A stretch of 64,000 bases of DNA, taken from Monosporascus cannonballus. Lineage: Eukaryota > Ascomycota > Sordariomycetes > Xylariales. Shown here in pieces: positions 24,312 through 37,840 of this stretch. The notes beneath the pieces are model-generated. The model saw nothing but the letters and a program-made list of their open reading frames with translations. It was not told where the DNA came from and did not search any database. Made by a program: the position numbers and the translations under genes. The stretch lies in NCBI GenBank assembly GCA_004154925.1, contig QJNS01000341.1, positions 1 through 64,000 on the forward strand, in the 5' to 3' direction. How positions within the stretch are numbered: position 1 is the stretch's first letter; each line of letters starts with the position of its first letter.

Positions 24312-24498
24312 TGTGATGGGGCTGTATGGAGCTCTATTATAGAGCACCGAACAAATGCCGGTACCAAGCAGCATTAGCGCAGCGCCTTATATGCGAACAT
24401 ATACAATTATATTTTCATCTTCCTTTTTTTTCTTTTTAGCTAGAAAATAAACTTTTATTAGTAACTGATTACAAACTGCTTAGGTAAAGCCTTTTACA
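24312..24498 (+). repeat. Element E 5' LTR
   Basis: 187 bp, TGTGATGGGG...CTTTTACA. It differs from the 3' LTR almost only by transitions, with both copies independently mutated. It keeps a GC-rich core, GCAGCGCCTTATATGCG, containing a TATA-like TTATAT. Confidence 0.9.
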
Positions 24499-24966
24499 AA
24501 TTTTTTTAGTTTACTATTTAACAAAGTAGGAAATGCTTAAAATCAAATATTAGGATTTTCGAACGTTTTTTAAAAGGCCTAGTAAAAGGCCTTTATCGAT
24601 CCAGAGTTACAGAGGGTATTTAGCGTTATAACGAAAACCTTAATAAGTTCGATAACGGCTATAAAATAACGTATAAATTATTAATTCGAGGAAAATAAAA
24701 AAAAAGCAACCCAGTTCCGTAAATATATAAAAACGTAATATAAGGCAAATAAGGAATTAACATAAACGGCCGAATAGCTTAAAACGGTTTAATTACTTAA
24801 TAAAAAATTTATTATTTAGTTATAAGTTTAGAACGCAATAACCTTTACGAATACCAATTCTTTCTCAATTTAATAACGATCGGAAACGCAGTTAAGCTAT
24901 TCCGCAAAAACGGCTTAAACGACCGAACTAATAGCAGGAGCCAAATAAAAGCCGTTACCCTGGCCG
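24499..24966 (+). pseudogene. Element E leader and start of gag, interrupted by D
   Basis: RIP-degraded, without an open frame. It continues after D at 31762 as gag-like sequence. The last five bases (GGCCG) are the left target duplication of D. Confidence 0.55.
24962..24966. repeat. Target site duplication of element D, left copy (GGCCG)
   Basis: Exact match to 31757-31761. Confidence 0.92.
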
Positions 24967-25358
24967 TGTAACGGCCTATGAGATTTAACTAACTATTAAA
25001 CCTTAAGTCGACGAGTTTATATTGGCAGGAGTATTGTGGGAATCTAAGCAATAAATATAATAACGTATTACGTTTCTTAATACCGGAAATACCTTATTAT
25101 AAACGATTAATATTAATAAGTGGTTTGTTATAAGCCAAAGTTATTTAAATTATGGAAATAATAAATGTATATATTTTTCTTTTTTTTGGTTTAATTATTT
25201 GTAATTTCGCCGTTAGCGGTAATCACGATTATTTAAGATTATTTCTAATTATTAATGATTACTGGCTTAGCAATGATCACCGTTACGTAACCCGGGAGGT
25301 GGCCCGTATGTTCTCTGCTTAACCGTTTTTTAAGACCGGAACTTGTCGGGTCATAATA
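24967..25358 (-). repeat. Element D 3' LTR (left copy)
   Basis: 392 bp, TGTAACGGCC...GTCATAATA. Its outer half is more mutated than in the right copy: the GATCAC array at 31601-31678 is mostly converted to GATTA/AATTA here. Confidence 0.92.
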
Positions 25359-26049
25359 TAATCTCCTTTTTCCCAAAACTTTGCCCTTAAGATTTCTTTT
25401 CCATTTTTTTTCGTTTAGTAAGTTATCCCTTTTTTTGCCCTTAATCATATCGTTTTATATTTCCAAAATTCGTTGCGTTCCCCGTTCTTCTACCGTTTGT
25501 TATATTGACCTCGTAAAAGCTTTTAACGAATTTAGTTACGAAATTATGTCTTACTTTTATTGTTTCTCGAAAAGCATAAGGTGTAAAATAATGGAAAACG
25601 TTTTAAGGTATAAGGAATATGTTAATTGGGATCGATTTTATAATGGTACCGGCGTACCTATTTCCTTTTTATAAAATATTCGTTACGAATATTAACATTT
25701 AGAACGTAAAGAAATACTTGCCGAAAAGCGATTATTAAAACTTTAACGGCTTTATCTTAAGGCTTAACGCAAATATTAGGAAATAATAAACGAAGTTTTT
25801 TTTTATTTTATTTGTTTACGTAAGTAAAAGGCGTTGGTTTGTTCGAAAAACGTTGTTATGGTATAATATAAGTTTTAATCGTTAAACGAATTAAAGAAAT
25901 AAAAACGTTAGGAACAGGAATAATTGGAGGTTGCCGTTATAGCTATTATGTTAACCTATGTTGCGGCCGATTAGCCCGACATCCCGGTTACCGATTAATC
26001 GATTATTAATTAGGATGCGCCCGTTATTATTAATGAAAATTTTTCAGTA

Positions 26050-29000
26050 AACGCTAGGCGCTAATAAGATTTTTGGCAGCTCCTAGGTATTTTCGGAATT
26101 TGGATGTTTTTTCCATTTAATTAGGTACTAGGTAAGTCCGTTTTGTTTCCGTATATTAAGAATCTTTTTTATTTCATATATTTGTTCGTTTTTTATTTCT
26201 ATATCGTTTTATATTATATGCATTTTGATTATATCTGCTGTTAATTCGAATAAGGAAATATAAAAGATTGGATAAAGTTTAACCTTTGGTGGAAATTCCA
26301 ATTAATAGTTGTTTTTTGAGATTTTCTTGGCGATTTTGTATGGACCGATATATTTAAAATCAAGTTTTTTGCTAGGTCGTTTTATTTAAATATTTTTAAT
26401 AACGAGGAAAACTATTTTGCTTTTTTCGAAAATTAATCTTTTTAACTTTTTCTGGTTATAATATTTACTTATTTAATTTCGTAGGAATTCCAGTTCTGTA
26501 TTTATTTTTTAGTATAATTACCGTAATTATTTTAACGTAAGGATTATTTTAATATTAATTAAACCGTTATTATATACTTTTCTATAAATCTTTGAAATAA
26601 AATTAAAATTTGCGTTTAAGAATATTATCTTAATATTTTCGTAATAGTTAGTATTTTAAGTTATTTATACGATTAATAATTTCTTAATTTAATTATTCTA
26701 TTCATAATTGATATAGTATCGTAAGTAAATTTCTAAAACTTGATTTATTCGTTTTATTTATTTATCTGTTTATGGTTTAAATACGTTAAATAACTTATAA
26801 TTTAGGCCGATTTATGTTATTAGGCCTTATCAAATTTTTGATACAAATATTGATCCTTTATTTAATATAAATTTTATTAGTAATCCGTATATATTAAAAA
26901 TATATTTAAAAAAATATATGCCAGTTGTTCGGCGTTTATGTCCTTATGATATGGTAGGAAATAAGAAAATTTCGTGAATCGTTCGACGATTACGAAAGTA
27001 CTATCGTAATGTATTCCCGTAATTAGTTTTTTTAATATCGGAAACTTAATAATAAAGTTAAATATAATTAAATACCATAGTTATTTTGCGATTAGTAATA
27101 ATTATAATTCTTCGTATGGCTTATATCATTAAGCCTTTACTTTGGCATAAATATCGTATTGCCGTATAATTTTCTGTATTATTAATTTTATTTTAAAAAG
27201 GAAATATATGCGTTAAAATCGTTTTAAGGTTTTATGGATCCCTAAATATTTATGTAACTAATATTCGTATACTTTTCGTATTAAATCTTTTTAATATTCC
27301 TTTGGAATTTATATTTTATCCGTTTTTTTAATTTTTTTGGGAAATTATTATTATGCTGTTAAATTTTCTGATATATATTACTAGGTACTGCCCGAATCGT
27401 CAAAATTTGTCGTAGGCATAAATATTCTTTTGTGGTAATATTAAAGATTATATGGCTAATTTTAACTAATTTCTTTTTAAGGTTTAATCGTTTATTTAAA
27501 GCGTTTACTTTATTATTCTTTAATTTTCTTTTGTAAATAATAATAAAGTCGAAATTCGCCAATTTTTCTACGTAACGAAATTATCGTTCTGTAAGTTTTT
27601 GACCGTAATAAATCGGGTAAGATTTTGATAATCCGTATAAACCTTAATTTGGTACAAATTTCCCTTTAAAAAGTGCCTAAATTTTCGAAATACCATAATA
27701 ATGGCCATAAATTCCTTATTTAAAATGCCGTAATTAAGTTCGGTTTCTTTTAATTTGTACGAAAAAATGCAATAAGGTGTAATTTGCCTTAATTATTTCG
27801 TTATCCAATTATTACGTTTAACGCATAATCCGAAATATCGGTTTTTAATTTAATAAAGCGGTTTAAACCGTATATAATTAGTATTGGTTTATTAGTAATC
27901 GCATTTTTGATATTTTAAAATGTTTTCTCCGTATTTGGCGTTTATTTTAATTCTTTTTTTTGTGAGATTCGTTAAAGATATAATTATTTTATTAAAATTT
28001 CGAATAAACTTTTTATAATAATTGGCGAATTTAAGGAATACCTGTACCTTTTTAATTATTATTAACGTCTATTATTTGTAATTATAGCGATTTTCTTAGG
28101 GTTTATCTTAATATATCTTAGGGTAATAATATGTCCCAGATATTCCACTTTTTATATATGGAATTAATTTTTTTTTTGCGTTAACAAATACTTTTGCGTT
28201 TTGTAAAACTTAAAAAATCTTGTGAACATATTTTGCATATACTTTTTTTGTTTTCGAAAAAATAAGAATATTGTCGAGATAGCAAATAACGAATATATCG
28301 AGATATTTTTATAATACATAATTAATTATTTGTTAAAAGATTATTAGTACGTTCGTAAATTCTATTAGTATAACTAAATACTTAAATTATCCGTATTTCG
28401 TTTTAAAAGTTATTTTTTATTTATATCTTTTTTTAATCTTAATAAGGTTATATTTACTTTTAAAATCGAATATTATGAATCATTTAATTTCGTAAAGTCG
28501 GTTTTTTATTTTTATAATTAGGAATAATAATATTGGATCTTTAACAGTAATATCGTTTAGTTGTCGATAGTTAATTATAAGTCGTAATTTATTATTTTTT
28601 TAATACAAAGAATATCGGGTATCCTGCTGGTAATTTCGAAAGTCGAATTCATCTTTTTTGTAACCGATTTTTTAGGTATTTTTTAAAAGTACGTAACTTG
28701 TTTTCGTTAAAATTATAGATAGGGTAAAACTTTATCGAAGATTTTTCTTTAAGGATTATTTCGTAATTTTATTCGTTATGTTTTAATAATTTTATATCGA
28801 ACTTTTTTTTAAAAAGTTATTCGTATCTATGGTATTATGGTAACATATTAATTAAATTTTCTAATTCCTTAAGCGGTTATTCTTATTATTCCAAATCGCT
28901 ATTTAATTATTTTAATTTCGTTTTAATAATAATAACAATATGTTATATTTTTCTTTGATATTTATTCTTTTTTTTATATTTTGTTCCTTTAAGTAAGAAA

Positions 29001-31340
29001 ATATTTATTATGTTTTATACCTACATTTATCGTTATTATTGATCAAATATTAAAATTTTAATTTTTTTTCGTTTATTAATAAGGAATAAAACAAATTTTA
29101 CCTTACCAGTTTTACCGTTAATCAAAATTCCGTACTAGCATATCCATAATAATTCTAAAATCATATCGTAATTTCTAAATAAAATAATATCGAAATTCAC
29201 CGTTTGATATTATCCTTTAACAAAAGTCTCGAAATAATTAATTTTGCATATAACCTTTTTATTATCGTAAGCGAATTCCTAACTTTCGGCATTTGTTACT
29301 GTATAAAGTTCCAATTTATATCTTTATAGCAATTTAAGCTTATTAATTATATCTGGTGCCATATAAGTTCCGCTTAAAGTTTCGCAATTTATTATTACGG
29401 TATACTAGTACGTTTTAATTTATATTTCCAAAATAATAAAGTCGTTAATGTTTTTTATCGTTACGTTTAAAGCTTTTTTCGGAAATTCTTTTTAATTTTT
29501 CTAGGTTTTATTATTTTGCGGTTTTTTATAAGTAACCTTTTTCTTTTAATTTTTATTCGAATTTATCGAACCTTATTTATATTTTTTCGTTTAACGTATT
29601 AAGTTATTATATTTGTTATTATTATCGGCGTATGATTCCTTCGAACGATATTAATTCCTTTTAATTTTATTGCAATTTTTTTCCTTTTCGAATTAATTAT
29701 TTTCTTATATTTGCGATTATATCTTATTATACGTTATTTTAATTATTATTCCAAAAACTTTCTATAAATTAACGTATTTTTTTAATAATCTTTTTTTTAT
29801 AAAAGTTTACCATAAATACTAATTCGAAATAAAGGTCCGTAATAATTTTCTAATAATGCTTTTTTACCGTACGCTAGATTAATTCCTTTTTCGTTTAATA
29901 ATTATATTATCCATAATAACAAAAAAGGTCTTTTTGCAAATACTGCTTTTTTTCGGGCTAACTCTTTATTTCGGCCACCTATTAAATATTTTCTGGGGCT
30001 ATAATTCGAACTTGTCGGTATTATTATTTATCGTTTTTGTTATGTCCGGTACAGTTTGAAAAATCAAATTCCTTATATTATATGCAGGTATTTTTTATAT
30101 AAATATATTATTTTTATTTTTCGTAATCGGGATATTCTCGTCGTCGACAATATCTAATATATATTTTACTGTATTAATCGGGTATTCCAGGGCAAAATTC
30201 TTTTATTTAATCCCGGTATTTATATAACCATCTTTATAAGGCTTTTTGCTATATTCGTAATATTTATTAAATTAGTTTCTTAGCTTTTTATATCCCTTAT
30301 TGAATCTTTTATCGTAATAATCCTAATTAGGCCTTTAGTTATAAACTTGTTATATATTTAGTTCGGATTCTATTAATAACTTTGTTATCGTTTCCTTAAT
30401 TATTTTTAAGTTATTCCTCCGGTATAGGGGTCCAGTTATTTTATCGTAATTTTTTAGGTTTTTTATATTTATAAACCTTATATCCCATTTTGCCGTAATT
30501 AAAGCATTTAATCTGGCTTTAATTTTATTTATAAGTAACGCCGAGTTTTATAAATCCTAACGCCGTTTCGTAAAAAATAAAAGGTGTGTTTTTTTCGTCC
30601 CTTAATTAAACTTATATTCCGAATATAAGGCATATTTTCTTTTTTTTTCTATCATCTTTTAAATTATTAATTATTAATTTTGATTACCTTTACAATATAC
30701 CGGTCTAAAGTAATTAATTGTTCGATCTAAATAATCTTATCTTTTACATTATTTTTTAACCTTTTATAAAATATATTAATAAAAATATTAGCTTTATCGT
30801 TTCCCCATCCCGCCTTAACCGCAAAACCTTTGAAAATTACGGCATACTTGGGCGCGGATCTTTTTTATTAAAGTTATAAAAATTATTAAACCGTTAATCC
30901 TTTTTTATCCGGATTACCGAAATTATTGCATACTTTATTTTCGAAATTGGTATAAATTAAAAAAATCTTATTAATAAAATATTTCTTATTTACTTTTCTT
31001 ATTTCCAAAGAATTTTTTATATTGGGCTCAAATTAATCAGCCATATTTCTTATTAGGCATACTTTTACTATTAGGACCATATCCGCTAAGTTATTAAAAT
31101 CTAAAAAACGAAAATAAATTTATACTTACATGAAAAAGATTTAAGGGTTACCTTTTTTATCGTAAGGTTCCGGCTTTTTAAGTTTTATGCGGGCGAAAAA
31201 GAATTAGGTAAATAACGTAGCCCTAAGTTATTAAACTTTTTTTCCAGCTCTCAAATTTAAGCCTAAAATTGCTAAATAAAGGTTTTCTCAATACTAATTA
31301 ATATTTTAACAATATTAAATATTCCTTAAAGTTTAACGGT
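26050..31340 (-). pseudogene. Element D gag-pol remnant
   Basis: Minus-strand Gypsy polyprotein with broken frames. The chromodomain core near 26090-26145 reads YLIKWKKHPNSENT with its first Trp preserved and the next Trp changed to a stop. The reverse transcriptase active site at 28270-28284 is CYLDN, with the last Asp mutated. The GC-richer stretch at about 25380-25680 is part of the element's 3' region; the open frame there (25381-25674, + strand) has no recognisable family and is antisense to the element. Confidence 0.8.
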
Positions 31341-31364
31341 ACTACTAAATAAAGATTTGCAACG

Positions 31365-31756
31365 TATAACGGCCTATAAAATTTAATTAATTATTAAACC
31401 TTAAATCGACGGATTTATAATGGCAAAAATATTATAAAAATCTAAGCAATAAATATAATAACATATTATATCTCTTAATACCGGAAATGCCTTGTTACAA
31501 ACGATTAATATTAATAAATAATTTATTATAAATTAAAGCTATTTAAATTATAGAAATAATAAGCGTATATATTCTTCTTTTTCTTGGCTTAATTATTTGT
31601 GATCACGCCGTTGGCGGTAATCACGATCACTTGGGATCACCTCTGATCACTAATGATCACTGGCTTGGCAGTGATCACCGTCACGTAACCCGGGAGGTGG
31701 CCCGTATGCTCCCTGCCTGACCGTTTCTTGAGACCGGAACTTGTCGGGTCGTAACA
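31365..31756 (-). repeat. Element D 5' LTR (right copy), outer half nearly unmutated
   Basis: 392 bp. 31585-31756 keeps normal GC and carries the GATCAC array, a TCACGTAACCCG box at 31681-31692 and the end GTCGTAACA. Confidence 0.92.
31601..31678 (-). repeat. GATCAC repeats with 10-bp phasing in U3 of element D
   Basis: GATCAC occurs at 31601, 31625, 31635, 31645, 31655 and 31673. The middle four are exactly 10 bp apart, so they face the same side of the helix. The palindromic core TGATCA is present in several of them. A protein-binding array in the element's promoter is likely (inference). Confidence 0.85.
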
Positions 31757-33180
31757 GGCCGGAAAAGTTCAATAAAACAAAAAAAAAGTTCCCTGGATAA
31801 TACGTATCCATAATTTATAAGCTCGATATAAACGTTATTTTCATAAGAGAAGTTCGTAAGTAATTTTACGTTATATACGAAAAGTTCGAAATTAACATAT
31901 AACGTACAGTTATTACTTATTATATTATCGGAAACCTAAATAATACTTATAACCCCGTCGGTTTTTTTTAGGTATTATATGAACAATATAATAATTAGCA
32001 TAAAAAGAAAAAGGTAGTCGAATTTTTTCGGCATTTAAGGCAAACCGATAACGCAAAACTTTCGTTATTTTATCCCTTATTCGAAAAGATGTTAATAAAC
32101 GTAAAAGGGATTATCTGACTAGTAAAAACGAAATTTACGCTTTTAAAAAAACATTAAATAAAAAGCTTATTTAAATTTTAATCTTAATAAATTTTCTTAA
32201 AAGCTATAACGTATAAATAAATAAAATTATGGAAATCGCCGGACGCCTTAAAGGAATAATACGGCAAAAAAAACGAACAGTTTTTTAACATTTTAATTAG
32301 GCGGTAATAATTAAATGAAAAATAACCCAGATAACGATATAAATATAACGGGTGTTTCGGCAGTAGGACAGCAAAAATAAAAATTTTAAACCTTATTTTT
32401 AACGCCGAAATAATACGCATAATAAATAATTTAAAAAAAACGGAACGCCCGTAAAACAAAAAACCTTTGCTTACGCTATAAACGTTTTAATTATAAGGCG
32501 AACCGCTGCTCGTTTTTACCAGCAAAAAAACCGTAAGAAAGGATTAATTTATTAAGAGCGTACGAGAACGAAAAGTTAGAATTTAAAAACGAAAAAGAAA
32601 AAAAGTAATTTCTGAATATCGGCACGTTCGGAAACAAAAAGCGACTTAAACCGAGGTAAAGATTGCGAAATAAAATATGGACAGCATTTTATTTACTATC
32701 GATATATATATTAATTAAGAAAAATTTATAAAAACTTTTATTAATTAGGAATATAAATATTTTACCGTAATAAGCAAAACGTTCGTAAAATGCTTACGGT
32801 TACCGCGTATTCTAATAAAATTACGCAGATTTAAAAAAGTTCGAAAAAGGAACCGACGATAGCAAAGAAAAGTTTAAAAAAATAATATATATGGAAATAG
32901 ATATCGACGGTTTCAAGGCCAGGATATTCGCATATATTATTAATAATTTTAATTACCCCTTAATTTTAAAAAAAACCTTAAATAAAACGTTATAACGTCG
33001 TATACGTAATATAAAAATACCGTTTGACGGTAAGTATAATAAATCGTATAAAGGTTTACGAAAACAATATAAAATTTAAGAAAATAACATATAAATAATT
33101 TATAAAGTAAAAAGAATTTTAATTACCGTTTTCGAGACAGGATTCCGAAAGATAAAAAAGATTAAAAGGATTAAATAGAA
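31757..33180 (+). pseudogene. Element E gag remnant after the D insertion
   Basis: Starts with the right copy of the D target duplication (GGCCG, 31757-31761). Many stops; some stretches are compositionally gag-like (Lys- and Glu-rich). A minus-strand open frame at 32184-32459 is antisense. No clear zinc knuckle was located, so the gag assignment rests on position before reverse transcriptase. Confidence 0.5.
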
Positions 33181-36100
33181 AATTTAATTATTTTTAATTA
33201 TTTTAGCCGATATTAATAAGGCGTTAACGCCTAAGAAAAAAATGGAAATTAACGAAAAGCTTCCGTTTAAATTAAAAGCGTTTCGGAAATTGTTCGATAA
33301 AAAATTAGGCGACGCCTTATTTCTATCCCGTCTCGGAATGGATCATATAATCCTATTACTCAAAGACGAAGTAAGGAAAGAAATGCCAGTATTATGGGGG
33401 CCTTTATATGGTATAATGAAGGAAAAATTGTTAGCCTTAAGGAAAACTTTAACAGAACTTTTGGATAAAATGTATATTTGCATAAATAATTCGCCTGTAA
33501 AGGTTTCGGTTTTATTTATGAAAAAACCCGGAAAGGGGTTACGTTTTTATTATAATTATCGGGCGTTAAATGTAATAATCGAAAAAGATTATTACTTTTT
33601 ACGTTTTATTTCGGAAACCGTAAAATTATTTTCTTATGCTAAGTAATTTACGAAAATAAACGTCCGAATAATGTTCTATATAATTAGAATTAAGGAGGAA
33701 AATAAATAAAAAATGGCATTGCGAATACGTTTCGGTTTATACGAATAGCTAATAATACCGTTCGGTTTATATAAGGTTTCTGTAACTTTTTAACGATACG
33801 TTAACGGGGTCCTAAAAGAGTATTTCGACGTTTTTTGCTTAACGTATATAGATAATATCCTTATTTTTTTCCGGATTCAACAAGGATTATATGTAAAAAA
33901 TAAAAAAGGTCCTAAGCCGCTTAGGAAAAACGGATTTAAATCTAAATATTTTTAAGTACGAATTCGCCATAAAAATGACAAAATATTTTAGATTTATTAT
34001 AAATGCCGGGAAGGGAATACGAATAGACGCCGAAATATTACGTATAATTAAAAAGTAGAAAGTTCTCAAAACGTTTAAGGGAATCCGAAATTTTTTGGGG
34101 TTCGCAAATTTTTACCGCGATTTCATAGCTTATTATGCGGATATATTGGTACCGTTAATAGCCTTAATCCGGAAAGGAACTTTATTTCGTTAAAGGAAAA
34201 AAAATAATATTCGAACGTTTTAAAAACGTTTTTATAACGGCATTAATTTTGGCGTAATAAAATTTTGAAAAACTTAGAATATTAAAGTAAATTATTTAAA
34301 AATAATATACGGAAATTATTTATTTTAAGTTAATACGTTAAAAATATTACGTCCGGTTATTTATTACTTTAAGAAATTAAACTTTATTAAAATTAATTGC
34401 GAAATATAAAATAAGAAATTTTTAACGGTAATAAATTATATAAAAATATAGGATATAAAATTACGTAATATAATAACCTTATTTAAGATTATTATTGATT
34501 ACAAAAATCTGAAATATTTTATAATTATTAAAAATTTAAATGAACGTTAAATAAAGTAATTAAAAAGTTATTCCGTTTTAACTTTTATTTCGAATTCCGT
34601 ACCGGCCGTTTAAATATTAAGGCCGATATATTTTTACGTAAGGAATAAAATATATTTATAAAAAAAGTAATAATTAGAAAACTGTATAAAAACTTTAATA
34701 AATAAAAGATAAATAATTATTTATATTACTTATAAAATATTAAAAATACGTTAAAAATGTAATAATAATTAATAATATTAAAGTTAAAGATAACAGGTTA
34801 CCCCGAAAAACGTAAATATTTTAATATTACGAAACATTTTAAAAGTTTTAAAACATAACGTTAAAGTATAATAAAATTATAACCGTATTATTAAGGCTAT
34901 TATAAAAAAACGTAATTTTTTTACAGAATTAAAATTATTAATATTAATTACGGAATATACTTTAGATATTAAGGGTTTTCTTTAATTTCGGGAACGTTTT
35001 TAAATTTTAAATTAAAAACTGCTTAAAACGGCCTTAATACAAAATACCCATAATTTTTATATAATAAGCTATCTAAATAAAAGAAATTACGATAACGGTA
35101 TTTTCGAAAACTTTTTTTGGCTGGATATATATTATATAATAAAGCAATTTTGTAAGAATTCTGCTATATACGACTATAAAAACGTATGGAAAAATAAAAA
35201 AAGTTATTAAAGTTATTTCCGGTTTTCGAATAATTTTATAACGAATTATTAAACGATTTTGTAACTAATTTATTAATCGCTTTTAAATATAATTTATATT
35301 TTTGATAATTATAAAAAATCGATTATTTAAAACAATAATTTTAAAAATAATACGTATAATAAATACAAAAATATATATAGAAATATTTATAAAAATATAT
35401 TAGAAAGTCTATATTTTTAAGGCTATTATAAATAATAAGGGAATTAATTAGGGAAGGAAATTTTGGACCAGATTTTACAAGTTAATAAAAATAAAATAAC
35501 GCCTTTTTACCGTATATTACTTAAAAACCGATAATACCACGGAAAGGGATAATTAAAAAATAATAATTTATTTGCAAGTTTTCGTAACGTATTCGTAATA
35601 AAAATAAAATAAGTTTTTTTAAGCACGATATTTGTAATTAATAACCAAAATATAACCTTAATAGCATTAAATCTTTTTTTCTTATTTTACGGATATTACG
35701 TTCACTTAATTCCTTAAGTAAAAAATAATTCGACAGCTAAGAAAAATATACGTATAAAAACGGAAAATTTTATTAAGAAATTGCGAAAAAATACGGAATT
35801 CGTTTAAGCCGCGATGGCGGCGGCTTAACAAACTTAGAAGAAAATAATAAATAAACGTTATTCTTTTGCTAAAAGATACGAAATTAACGATAAAATCTAA
35901 TTATTGTTAAAAAATATTATTATTTTTTAACCGTTAAAAAACCTAAGGTAATTTGAAATTAAATATTAAGTAATAAAAATAATTAATTTTTATATTATTA
36001 AATTAAATATATTTAAAAACATTTATAACAGTTTTTACGTTAATTTATTAAGGCGTATAATTAACGACCTTTTACCGTCCCAAATTTACGTAAATACGTA

Positions 36101-36430
36101 ACTTTTTCTTATTTTTAAAAAAAAATTAATAAATTAAAATTTAAAATCGACAATATTTTTTAAGCCCGGATTAAAAAAATAAAAAATAACTTTATATACC
36201 AAATTCAGATAAAATGGTTAAGTTACGTAAAACCGATTTAGGAATTATTCGAAAAATTCGCAAATACGGCGGTTTTATAACAATTTGAAAAGAAATACGG
36301 CAATATAGCTATTAATAATGGACCCTAAATCCAACGTGCTACTCGAAAGCGGACAGGTAAAAGTCCAGCCTAAAAACACCGGCCGGGGGGCGCATAAGCG
36401 GTATAGGAGATTTAGGGAAACCGCTTAAGA
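33181..36430 (+). pseudogene. Element E pol remnant: reverse transcriptase, integrase, chromodomain
   Basis: A 134-codon stretch (33242-33646) stays open and carries the start of reverse transcriptase: a WGPLYGI block, LRKTLTELLDK, then KPGKGLRFYYNYRALN, where the family has CVDYRALN (C to Y and D to N). The active site at 33845-33856 reads [18 protein letters not shown] thumb block follows near 34080-34130. Integrase is visible at about 35040-35640, including an NFFW/CAIC zinc-binding region with Cys losses and the post-core AAMAAAQQT block near 35810-35840. The chromodomain lies at about 36180-36280 (WLSYVKP...ELFEKFANT). The Arg-rich C-terminal tail (36305-36400) is GC-rich and largely unmutated. 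Confidence 0.85.
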
Positions 36431-37840
36431 ACAGCCTTATATAATTCGCAAATAAACGTTAAAATAACGTTTCCGCTATATACGAATAAAATATATTAAA
36501 AAGGAATTTGGAATTACAAAAATAATATGCCGGTTATAAAATTATTTAATTATTTTTAAAAACTTATAAATTTAACGATTTATTTTACAAATTTATAATA
36601 TTAAGGTTATACGAGAATTACGTATTTAAGGCGTATAATTATTCGGCCTTATTTATATTAAATTCCGGCAAAACCGGGATTTATTTTAACCGCCTAAGGT
36701 ATAATTATAAGGCTTTCGAAAATATTGGTAATATAATTATTAATGGATATTAATTTAATTTATAACGTAAGTTAAAAAGCGGCGTAAAAAAGGCATAAAA
36801 ATATTACAAAAAAAACTTATATAATAGAATTTATTATTTTTATGCTTAATACGTTTTTTATTATATTAAGCGGAAAAATCGGCAAAATCGGCAGCCTAAC
36901 CCATATATAAGTAACGTATAAGCCAAGAATTAAGGACGTAAATTTATTTCGGAACGAATAACGTACGAAAACTTAAAGCGCAAACGTAAGGCCTTAGTAC
37001 CCGCTTTTTTTTAGGTACGGATAATTATTAAGCCAGGGTTAACGTTAAAGGAATAATATAAAAAATACGCAAAAAAAGTAAATATATTAAGGTTTCGATA
37101 ATCGTAATTAAAAACAATTTCGCAAAACGCGTTAACCGCCTAACGAAATTCGAGAATATTCGTAAATTACGCGGAAATTACATAAAAGAAATATACTAAC
37201 AAAAATAAAAAAAATATTTATTTCGGGATATTCATAGTTATAATTAACGTAAGCCTGATAACGGACCGCCTTTTTATTTACAATAATAAGCATTTTAAGA
37301 ATAATAAAAGAATAATATATAAACGAATTATATATTTTATTAATTTAAACAAAACTTATCCGTATTTTCGATAAAACGAATTATATAGGTAAAATAGGGC
37401 ATATCGTAAATACGGGCGGGATATTTGTTTAAAATAACGCAAATACGTAACGTACGAAAGGTTTTAGCAGATTTCGACTTATCAAAAAGGCCTTAAACCA
37501 TAAAAATATCGTTTTTACGGAGCATTTTCGCGGCGTTATAATATATTAATTAGTTTTTAAGCCGTTACGGAAAAACATAAAAAAACCTTATTATAAATAT
37601 TAATAAAAATTAACTTACCGAATTAAGTTATTATTATAAAAAATTATAATAAGTAAAAACGTAAATACGTTTTTATATGTAAACTTATTTAATAAATAAT
37701 TAACTTATAATTAGTTATTTAAGTTAGGTTTAATTTGGAAGTTAACAAATTTCCGAATCTCCAATTAATTAAAAGCTAAAGATTAATGCGATTATTAATT
37801 TTACGATATATTAACCCCTTTTAGGAAAAGTAAGAGATAA
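36431..37840 (+). other. Element E tract of unknown content between pol and the 3' LTR
   Basis: 1.4 kb of RIP-mutated sequence, longer than the usual untranslated region here. Pieces on the + strand look as though they were once coding (basic, for example FAKRVNRLTKFENIRKLRG near 37105-37160), but no family is recognised. It could be an extra open frame of this Gypsy family or a small nested insertion. A purine-rich tract (AGGAAAAGTAAGAGAT) directly precedes the 3' LTR. Confidence 0.4.

Larger units (their letters stand above)
24967..31756 (-). mobile_element. Element D: complete Gypsy LTR retrotransposon nested in element E
   Basis: 392-bp LTRs (24967-25358, 31365-31756) and the perfect duplication GGCCG set the ends. 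The minus-strand interior shows a Gag knuckle near 30480-30520, reverse transcriptase (CYLDN at 28270-28284), an integrase block near 26975-27010 and a chromodomain core near 26090-26145 in which one Trp codon (TGG) survives. A minus-strand polypurine tract lies at 25362-25374. It is related to A and C but has its own U3 repeats. It is the innermost, hence youngest, layer of the D-in-E-in-F2 stack. Confidence 0.93.

Noticed and set aside
33242..33646. 134-aa open frame as a possible host gene
   Set aside because: It encodes the start of a Gypsy reverse transcriptase with RIP changes in the core motif and lies inside element E.
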